From positions 1-6,622 of the forward strand of contig CAZIFW010000102.1 in the NCBI GenBank assembly GCA_964538275.1: a DNA stretch of 6,622 nt. The letters run 5' to 3'. Positions 1 to 5,227 of the stretch are shown here, in pieces. Within the stretch, counting starts at the first letter, position 1. Each line of letters begins with the position of its first letter. The notes beneath the pieces are model-generated. The model made no database searches and was not told the DNA's origin. It was given only the letters and a program-made list of their open reading frames with translations. This DNA comes from CANIGN01 sp964538275. Lineage in GTDB: Bacteria > Bdellovibrionota > UBA2428. A program made the position numbers and the translations under genes.

Positions 1-2
1 GT

Positions 3-50
3 GCGGAACATTTAGACGATGACTACCCGCTTCCCACCATTAACGTTTAA
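3..50 (+). CDS. possible 3' end of an upstream gene (partial)
   Basis: The third forward frame is open from the left edge to a TAA at 48-50 and reads AEHLDDDYPLPTINV, an acidic, proline-containing tail typical of a protein C-terminus. The other two forward frames hit stops within 21 bases. Only 15 residues are visible, so no family can be assigned and chance openness cannot be excluded. If real, its stop overlaps the end of the minus-strand 60-aa ORF by four bases, a convergent arrangement. Confidence 0.35.
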   Translation, partial: AEHLDDDYPLPTINV

Positions 51-229
51 GAACCAAATTCCTCACTCAATCGGTCACGTACCAAGTGGTACGCTCCCTT
101 AATCGCTTCAAAATTTTCCGCGGCGATATCGACGAAATCCACTTCGCAAATATCAGTATCTTCGACATTTTCTCTACTCTTTGCGGCACCACGAGCTGAC
201 GAAATTTGAAATGCGGCGCTAATATCCAT
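47..229 (-). CDS. small hypothetical protein, 60 aa
   Basis: A complete ATG-to-TAA ORF encoding an acidic, probably helical and cytoplasmic protein with no signal peptide or membrane segment. It starts MDISAAFQISSARGAA and ends in a segment rich in Asp, Glu and Ala (VDFVDIAAENFEAIKGAYHL). No Shine-Dalgarno sequence precedes the ATG; the upstream bases read AACCACTATCA. The N-terminal MDISAAFQ plus a C-terminal 'VD..D.A.E' helix faintly recalls short proteins related to flagellar rod proteins such as FlgC, but the match is too weak for a functional call. The region looks less A+T-rich than the plus-strand ORFs to its right, which mildly favours a real gene or the remnant of one. It may equally be a chance ORF. 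Confidence 0.38.
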   Translation of the reverse strand: MDISAAFQISSARGAAKSRENVEDTDICEVDFVDIAAENFEAIKGAYHLVRDRLSEEFGS

Positions 230-249
230 TGATAGTGGTTTAAGTGTAT

Positions 250-269
250 CCTTGGTGTCGGTACTAAGG
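250..269 (+). other. hairpin in the 230-387 intergenic stretch
   Basis: CCTTGGTGTCGGTACTAAGG can fold as an eight-pair stem (two of the pairs G-U) with the four-base loop UCGG when transcribed from the plus strand. On the minus strand the two wobble pairs become A-C mismatches, so plus-strand RNA is the better reading. No T-run follows directly (CTGGTAACTTTTCC), so it is not a standard intrinsic terminator. It could help end transcription from the partial gene at the left edge, or be chance. The rest of 230-387 shows no gene. Confidence 0.25.
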
Positions 270-371
270 CTGGTAACTTTTCCAGAAATTCAACAACCGC
301 GACTTCGGCTTAAGAAAATTTCCCTAATTACACTAATAAACGCGCACACTGCTGGAGAATAGCCTTCTTTT

Positions 372-380
372 TGTTACAAT
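372..380 (+). promoter_or_regulatory. extended -10 promoter motif before the 163-aa ORF
   Basis: TGTTACAAT matches the extended -10 pattern TGnTATAAT at all but one position. No good -35 box lies 16-18 bases upstream (CTGGAG at 352-357), as is common for extended -10 promoters. Only seven bases separate the motif from the ATG at 388, so transcription would start at or next to that codon. The mRNA would be leaderless, or translation would begin at the next ATG (397). Confidence 0.35.
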
Positions 381-387
381 TTACTCT

Positions 388-879
388 ATGAGAAGCATGC
401 TTTTGATTGTCTTTTTTCTTTTATTCAAATTCACGGGCAATGCTAAAAACCTGCTTGATCAATATGAGAACTTCGATGGACGAGAACACATATTTGCTCC
501 CCCTGATAACAAAAGCGTGCCTAAAAAAAACTTTCGACTAATTAAAGAAAACGATAAATTACTTTACATAAAGGATGTAATCCTTAAAAAAGAATTTATC
601 CCCGTCCCCCCTGTAACCGAAGAACTCTTGAAAAATATTCAAAGTCCCGTGTCAGCAAAGATCACCAAATATCAAGTTATAGAAGGGATTGAACCTTCAA
701 AAAAGTATAAGTCCATAAAGTGTGACTACTTATCTTGTATGGTCATTAATGCCGATGGAACAATACTTCCGAACGGCTATGTCACATTTAAACAGAAAGA
801 TAATCTTGCATGCATTAAAGAAGTCACGAGGAGTCCAAACTCATCTAAATACAAATGCTACAACAAAGTTTCCAAGTAG
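388..879 (+). CDS. secreted hypothetical protein with four cysteines, 163 aa
   Basis: No known family was recognised. The N-terminus is a classic Sec signal peptide: one Arg, a hydrophobic core (MLLIVFFLLFKF) and a likely cut after GNA at about residue 19. The mature protein of about 144 residues is lysine-rich and basic. It has four cysteines near the C-terminus (112, 117, 142, 157), spaced as if for two disulfides (CDYLSC, then two single Cys), and a proline-rich PVPPV segment at 72-76. It is therefore expected in the periplasm or outside the cell. A second in-frame ATG (residue 4, position 397) is an equally good start and keeps the signal peptide. Neither has a normal Shine-Dalgarno; an extended -10 motif sits seven bases upstream. 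Codons are strongly A/T-ending. It reads forward into a spacer that looks like degraded coding sequence, so it may belong to a decayed cluster of secreted orphans. Confidence 0.65.
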   Translation: MRSMLLIVFFLLFKFTGNAKNLLDQYENFDGREHIFAPPDNKSVPKKNFRLIKENDKLLYIKDVILKKEFIPVPPVTEELLKNIQSPVSAKITKYQVIEGIEPSKKYKSIKCDYLSCMVINADGTILPNGYVTFKQKDNLACIKEVTRSPNSSKYKCYNKVSK

Positions 880-901
880 CTACTTTCGGCCATAGCTCTA
901 A

Positions 902-1056
902 TCACTCCTGACTCAGGATAAACCTAAGCAAGTTGCGCCAACGTTGGTGGAAGATCTAAATCGTTTCACGATACAAATCGAGCCCTCGCGTTTAAAAATG
1001 CTTTTACACACCTGGATGGCTATAGAGTTAACAATCTTCTTATCCCTACTCAAAAC
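902..1056 (+). pseudogene. possible decayed 5' part of the 247-aa ORF
   Basis: This spacer carries protein-like sequence split over two frames. The second forward frame is open from 902 to 1057 and reads TQDKPKQVAPTLVEDLNRF from 911 to 967. The first frame is open from 928 into the ORF starting at 1057, and from 967 reads HDTNRALAFKNAF followed by HLDGYRVNNLLIPTQN up to that ATG. One extra T in the T-run at 964-966 would join the two (NRF-HDTNRAL). This is what a one-base deletion in a longer gene would leave. The first-frame bases 880-918 (LLSAIALITPDSG) even resemble a signal-peptide core, which would need a second shift. There is no in-frame ATG, GTG or TTG in the first frame between 928 and 1057. 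This is inference from reading frames; a true non-coding spacer remains possible. Confidence 0.3.
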
Positions 1057-1800
1057 ATGAGTCCTGCGCTACGCAGCTATGTTAAAACTCAAATCCCCTT
1101 AGAAATGGAAGCTGAAAAAAACCTAAATATATTTAAAAATGCATTAGAAACAACTACAGAAAGAATTGTTATATCTGAGGAAAAATTAAAAAAACAAGCT
1201 GAACTTGAAGAAGCTAGGAAAAAGAGTCGAAAAGCTGGAGTACCAACACCCCTCAATGAACTTTCATTTAGCATAAAAATGAATTTTGACGATGAGTACT
1301 ATGAATACAAAATTCGAGACAAAGAACGGTTTGAAAGTGGATTGGCGCTTAAGGATTTAGTTAAAGCCAACCCTTTAACTTTAAAAGACGACCTGCAACT
1401 TCAATATGAATACATAAATACCTACAACAATTTTATAAGTGCTCAAAAAACATATCTAGACTCTAAGGCTACAGAGTCAGGACAATTGCCTCTTGGCGTT
1501 TCTCCCTACATTAGCGAATACTCGGTTAGCTTATACAACGACGATCAAGCAGACCCCAGCAAAAGATTAGAGACTCACTTGATATACGAATTAAGTTACA
1601 AACAAGAAAATGGAAATATTGACCTGTATCCTGCAGAACAACAAATTGATAAAAGTAAATCACCTCAGGCTCGCAAGCTTACATCAAAGCCAATATTCAG
1701 TATCGACAGCAGAAACATCAACCCAAAATTCTACAGCAAGAACATAACTCAGATTCACAATGTGAGCTCTTTTCTAGTTTCAAATCTAAAATGTCCCTAG
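1057..1800 (+). CDS. hypothetical protein, 247 aa, possibly N-terminally truncated
   Basis: No family was recognised. Residues 16-60 are charged and helical, with Lys/Glu-rich coiled-coil character (SEEKLKKQAELEEARKKSRK). They are followed by a stretch of alternating polar and aromatic residues (FSIKMNFDDEYYEYKI at 71-86), a helical region near 95-135, and a Ser/Asn-rich C-terminal part. There is no signal peptide and a single Cys two residues from the end. The ATG at 1057 is the only start codon in the open frame, which extends back to 928. It has no Shine-Dalgarno (upstream CCCTACTCAAAAC), and the upstream codons read like protein. The annotated start may therefore be the surviving internal Met of a longer, frameshifted exported protein. 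Its end overlaps the next ORF by 10 bp. That the frame stays open for 247 codons in A+T-rich DNA argues it was coding until recently. Confidence 0.55.
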   Translation: MSPALRSYVKTQIPLEMEAEKNLNIFKNALETTTERIVISEEKLKKQAELEEARKKSRKAGVPTPLNELSFSIKMNFDDEYYEYKIRDKERFESGLALKDLVKANPLTLKDDLQLQYEYINTYNNFISAQKTYLDSKATESGQLPLGVSPYISEYSVSLYNDDQADPSKRLETHLIYELSYKQENGNIDLYPAEQQIDKSKSPQARKLTSKPIFSIDSRNINPKFYSKNITQIHNVSSFLVSNLKCP

Positions 1801-2069
1801 ATTTTTATTTTTTCCTTCATTATTTTGTAACAACAACGAATGCTCAATTTGCAACAGCTACAAACGGAGTGGGTGGCTGGGACTACCTAGACCGCGAAAA
1901 TACCCCTATTACAATACCTAACGAAACCTGCCAAGATTGGCTGGACTACGTTGCTACACTCAATGGTGGAGAAGCCACCCTAGAGTGTGGAGTATATAGA
2001 ATTTCCGGACCAATTGATCCACTTACATTTAACGCAAACGTTGCTTTTACAAACGTAACTTGCAAATAG
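1791..2069 (+). CDS. small Cys-containing hypothetical protein, 92 aa
   Basis: No family was recognised. The start at 1791 lies inside the last codons of the preceding ORF (10-bp overlap, different frame) and has no Shine-Dalgarno. The first 21 residues are hydrophobic and aromatic and end in NAQFA, so they may act as a signal peptide, although the usual positive charge is missing after the Met (MSLDFYFF). The frame is open further upstream and there reads SSFKSK, but without an ATG. The remainder has three cysteines (47, 66, 91), a Gly-rich GVGGWDYL motif at 26-33 and a C-terminal FTNVTCK. It may be a separate secreted protein, or the 3' part of a gene split by frameshift from the 247-aa ORF. 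Its stop lies five bases from the convergent stop of the large membrane protein. Confidence 0.48.
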   Translation: MSLDFYFFLHYFVTTTNAQFATATNGVGGWDYLDRENTPITIPNETCQDWLDYVATLNGGEATLECGVYRISGPIDPLTFNANVAFTNVTCK

Positions 2070-2074
2070 TTTCA

Positions 2075-4285
2075 TCAGTATTCATATAATTCTTGTACTA
2101 TTGCATCGAGCTCTGCTTTTAGTTGCATCGAAAGCTTATCGGTATTTTTTTCAGCAAGTCTATTGTAGTATGCCGATAAGCTTTCAAAGTCATGTCGGGT
2201 CTTATGAAAGCGTTTTAGCATTCTAGACTCCCACTCCCTAACCTTAATAGATGACTGAAACTTATCTTCTATGCTTTTTTGTTTTTTTCTAGAAAAATAA
2301 ATTACCAGCAAAATCAACAAACTCATCGAAACTGCAAAAGTTACAAGAATTAGCATTAAGTGATCTTGAATTTTTATCCATCGCTTTTGCAAAATTACCA
2401 CCCAGCGTGTGATCGACATCAGCCAAGGATTGCTTGTGTCTTCCCTGTATTCATTTGGAAAAAGTTGCGCCGTGGGATCTACCAAAAACCATGTTTTATT
2501 ATTAGGATTCCAAACCTCTACCCATGCATGTGCATCTAAGTCGCGCATAATAAGAGTTTCACCGTCTGGATCTACCTCACCCCCGTAGTAACCTGCTACT
2601 ACGCGCGTAGGTATATTTGCTGCTCTCAGTATGTAAGCTAGAGTTCCAGCAAAATGCTGGCAGAGTCCTGCTTTTTTTCGAAACAAAAACTCATCTACAT
2701 CCGCAATGCGTCCCGGACGCAAAGTGTAACGCAAGTTTTGACTTCGCATCCATTCAATAACTTTTGTAGAAGCTTCTACAGGTTTTTGCGGATCCATCTT
2801 TAGACCTTTTGCAATTTCCAAAACCCGCAGCGACCTCAACGATGTCGTTATTTTTCCTGGCACATCATATGCCGTCACAGTAGGCGCACTCACATTCGTG
2901 GGAGGTTGCCTGAGTAACTGCAAGGGCTTTTTACCTGGTAAAAATAAATTCACATTAAGCGGCAAGCCGGCATCTGCAACGTTCACCTTACCTGACCAAT
3001 TCAGTCCCGCTCGACTTTCGTAAAATGTACTCTCGCGCCAATAAGGAAGTTTTTGAAGGTATCTTGTTTGATCTTCTCTGGTAAAATCCACCCAAAAAAC
3101 ACCTTGGCCACGAGCCAAAAATCTTTCAGCGGTTCGGATAGATGTAGAAGCCAGCGAGGGTCCCCAGTTGATTCCGTTTCCTCCAGCATGCCCTAAAAAA
3201 GCATAGTGCCTAGATTGAAAACGCTCTTCAATGAGAGCTTGGCTATAAGACAACGTGAGAGAAGTAAACATAGCCACTGCAAGTATGCCCACAATGCGAC
3301 GAAACATATTATCTGTGCTTGCTAATTTTAAATGTAATGCAAAAGGAATAAACAACACAGACACTACAGCGGTTGATATCATCCATGGCTCCAAAAACTC
3401 TTTTGCAGCCACTAACACCAAAACAAGTGCTATCCAGGAAAGAAAAAAGTTAAGCTTGCCCCAATAACGAAACTTCTCTCGAAAAAAAACACCAAAGCTA
3501 ATTAAAAAAACCCATACAAAGAAAATGATTCCGGCCCAAAGCGGAGCCACGCGTAAACTCAAAACTCCCAAAACAAAAAACACAAAGAAACTTAAAAGCA
3601 AAGCCCACAACGCAGCATCACTGCCTAAGACTTTTTGCCTATTGAATGAAACTTGTTGCGGCTCTGAAGCCGCTTCTGCGATTGGACGTAATCTAAAATT
3701 AGGATTTAAAACGTTTGCTGTAAAGCGCCCACGCCTAAACCAAAGCTTCCAATCAATACGAGCCAGTGAATTCCCGCGTCTCCACACCACACTTTCACCC
3801 AGATCACTACTTGCTGATTTTTTGCTTGGCTGAAAAGTCCAAGAATAAAAAAATCCTGTGGGAGAAAAAGTTGATATTCTAAAACGTCGTTGTTGTGGGT
3901 TGAGTTTAACCTTCACACTTCCGTATGCAGGAATATCGGCAAGCTCTACTCCATCTATACGTATACCCGTTTTAATTTCTCCACTTTTATTTGTAATTCG
4001 TCCGTCGCTTGAAATATCCAGTTGAGAAATTATTCTATGAGTAAGAAAGAGCGAAACCAAAAACCACGCAAATCCCATGATTGCCACAGACATTAGCCAT
4101 GGATTGCGATCCATAAATGAAAGCAGATACGTAGAAATTATAAGAACAGTTAAAAACGCACCTGCAAAACTAGGAACTATATAGATGCTGCGACTTAAAC
4201 GGCTATATGACTTTAACCGTTTGTATAAGTTTTCTAGCCTCTGTAACACAGAAGTCCACCGTTTCTTCTGGGGCAGCTGTATCAT
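2075..4285 (-). CDS. DUF58-like / TgpA-type transglutaminase fusion membrane protein, 736 aa
   Basis: Integral inner-membrane protein with a predicted periplasmic transglutaminase-like domain. After a basic N-terminus come two membrane segments (about 35-56 and 62-83). A soluble part (84-222) carries DUF58 hallmarks: STFSPTGFFYSW (138-149, like the 'sPfGLf' motif) and WRRGNSLARIDWKLWFRR (168-185, like 'Y.pGD..R.IdWk..aR'). The VWA-like half of DUF58 that normally follows is absent; five TgpA/DUF3488-like segments follow instead (about 225-244, 248-268, 278-294, 299-318, 330-350). The transglutaminase core then shows Cys542 (AGLCQHFAG), His586 (DAHAWVEVW) and Asp603 (WFLVDPTA), a complete triad, and YWRESTFYESRAGLNW (415-430) resembles the family's 'YWRg..yd..dG.gW'. 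A last segment (643-664) precedes a charged cytoplasmic tail. Eight segments put the DUF58 part in the cytoplasm and the triad in the periplasm, agreeing with the positive-inside rule. The reaction and substrate are unknown; Pseudomonas TgpA is the closest named relative. The start is chosen by an AAGAGGG site inside moxR. Confidence 0.93.
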   Translation of the reverse strand: MIQLPQKKRWTSVLQRLENLYKRLKSYSRLSRSIYIVPSFAGAFLTVLIISTYLLSFMDRNPWLMSVAIMGFAWFLVSLFLTHRIISQLDISSDGRITNKSGEIKTGIRIDGVELADIPAYGSVKVKLNPQQRRFRISTFSPTGFFYSWTFQPSKKSASSDLGESVVWRRGNSLARIDWKLWFRRGRFTANVLNPNFRLRPIAEAASEPQQVSFNRQKVLGSDAALWALLLSFFVFFVLGVLSLRVAPLWAGIIFFVWVFLISFGVFFREKFRYWGKLNFFLSWIALVLVLVAAKEFLEPWMISTAVVSVLFIPFALHLKLASTDNMFRRIVGILAVAMFTSLTLSYSQALIEERFQSRHYAFLGHAGGNGINWGPSLASTSIRTAERFLARGQGVFWVDFTREDQTRYLQKLPYWRESTFYESRAGLNWSGKVNVADAGLPLNVNLFLPGKKPLQLLRQPPTNVSAPTVTAYDVPGKITTSLRSLRVLEIAKGLKMDPQKPVEASTKVIEWMRSQNLRYTLRPGRIADVDEFLFRKKAGLCQHFAGTLAYILRAANIPTRVVAGYYGGEVDPDGETLIMRDLDAHAWVEVWNPNNKTWFLVDPTAQLFPNEYREDTSNPWLMSITRWVVILQKRWIKIQDHLMLILVTFAVSMSLLILLVIYFSRKKQKSIEDKFQSSIKVREWESRMLKRFHKTRHDFESLSAYYNRLAEKNTDKLSMQLKAELDAIVQELYEY

Positions 4286-5159
4286 AAGCGCCCTCTTGTT
4301 GGAGTATGCGATGATTGATCACCAAAGGACCTACATGCTGTATATCCTCTGGTAAAACATGGTCGCGGTTTTGCATATAAGCACGTGCTTTAGCAGCTGC
4401 AATCCAATCTAAACCTGCACGCGGTGAGAGCCCAAGATATCGTAATTCAGATTTTTTTTGTTTGCGCTGTTCTCGGGACTTAGTCAAAAGTCTTACCATA
4501 TACTCTGCAATTGCCTGAGAAACATGAACCCTTTGAACAGCGATTAACTGTTCTTGAATACCTTCTATAACAGAGAGTTCTGGCATTTCGCTCTCGCCAT
4601 TTATTTTACGCATAAGCTGCTGTTCAGCTTCTTGAGCAGGATAACCTAATTTCATGCGCATCATGAAACGGTCCAATTGCGAAAGCGGTAGCGCATGAGT
4701 ACCTGCCACTTCGCGAGGATTTTGAGTGGCCACAAAAAAGAAAGGACTTGGAAGTGCAAATGTTTGTCCTTCTAAAGTTACCTTTGATTCTTCCATAGCT
4801 TGCAAACAAGCACTTTGCGTTTTGGGAGAGGCTCTATTGAGTTCATCGCCCAAAACAAATTGAGCAAAAATGGGTCCGGAGTGAAATTTAAATTCAGCAG
4901 TTGGTTTTTCAAAATCAGGTGCCCAATAACCCAAAATATCTGCAGGCAATAAATCAGAAGTAAATTGAATACGCCCCCAATGAAGACCAAGTATCTGACC
5001 TAAGGCGCGAACAAGAGATGTTTTACCTACCCCTGGCACATCTTCAATGAGCAAATGTCCACCCGCGAGTAGACAACAGAGTATGGAGTCCAGCTCAGCG
5101 GGCTTTCCCAATACAACTTTTTCAGCCTCATCCAATACCTTGCGAGCCCAAGCGTTCAT
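4203..5159 (-). CDS. MoxR-family AAA+ ATPase, 318 aa
   Basis: A cytoplasmic AAA+ ATPase of the MoxR group, chaperone-like machines thought to remodel or activate partner proteins, often VWA-domain proteins encoded nearby. All core motifs are present: GGHLLIEDVPGVGKTS (33-48, Walker A Lys46), RIQFTSDLLPADILG (63-77), VLGDELNRASPKTQ (102-115, Walker B Asp105-Glu106), VATQNPREVAGTHALPLSQL (143-162, sensor 1 Asn147), the Arg164 finger in LDRF, and sensor 2 LSPRAGL (244-250, Arg247). The length is normal for the family and the C-terminal lid is complete. An in-frame stop lies just upstream of the ATG at 5159, so the start cannot extend; a weak GGAT is the only Shine-Dalgarno-like element. It overlaps the DUF58-TgpA fusion by 83 bp, matching the known moxR-DUF58-tgpA gene order. 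No intact VWA partner is encoded here. The acidic residue in Walker B and the finger being intact argue for an active ATPase. Confidence 0.96.
   Translation of the reverse strand: MNAWARKVLDEAEKVVLGKPAELDSILCCLLAGGHLLIEDVPGVGKTSLVRALGQILGLHWGRIQFTSDLLPADILGYWAPDFEKPTAEFKFHSGPIFAQFVLGDELNRASPKTQSACLQAMEESKVTLEGQTFALPSPFFFVATQNPREVAGTHALPLSQLDRFMMRMKLGYPAQEAEQQLMRKINGESEMPELSVIEGIQEQLIAVQRVHVSQAIAEYMVRLLTKSREQRKQKKSELRYLGLSPRAGLDWIAAAKARAYMQNRDHVLPEDIQHVGPLVINHRILQQEGAYDTAAPEETVDFCVTEARKLIQTVKVI
4291..4297 (-). promoter_or_regulatory. ribosome binding site of the DUF58-TgpA fusion, inside moxR
   Basis: On the minus strand AAGAGGG lies five bases before the ATG at 4285 (CGCTT spacer). It supports that ATG over the later GTG (codon 13, weakly preceded by GGTGG) and so supports the unusually long 83-bp gene overlap. 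It is embedded in the moxR coding sequence and points to coupled translation. Confidence 0.6.
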
Positions 5160-5227
5160 GCATTAAGTATCCAGTCGCAAGACTCCAAGAGCAAGGTCCC
5201 AAAATAAAATTATCTAAATCTACACCG
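5160..5227 (-). other. 68-bp spacer between the reductase gene and moxR
   Basis: Read on the minus strand, the spacer has an A+T-rich half (TAGATAATTTTATTTT) and then a 4-bp hairpin (AGTC-TTGC-GACT) with no following T-run, so no terminator is seen. TTGCTC and GATACT lie 17 bases apart like a -35/-10 pair, but GATACT ends only six bases from the moxR ATG and would give a leaderless transcript. The upstream A+T-rich half could hold another promoter; none is convincing. Read-through from the reductase gene is possible. Confidence 0.3.

Noticed and set aside
1965..1979. GGTGG-AGAAG-CCACC hairpin as a terminator
   Set aside because: The stem is only five pairs, there is no T-run on either strand, and it lies inside an ORF about 90 bases before the stop.
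3525..3833. 102-aa plus-strand ORF opposite the DUF58-TgpA gene
   Set aside because: It is antisense to well-conserved domain motifs, its translation is low-complexity Lys/Thr/Ala-rich, and there is no ribosome binding site. It is a shadow of the real gene.
4624..4990. Minus-strand ORFs of 61 and 70 aa in another frame of moxR
   Set aside because: They overlap the Walker B and sensor 1 coding region in a shifted frame; the conserved moxR frame explains the sequence.
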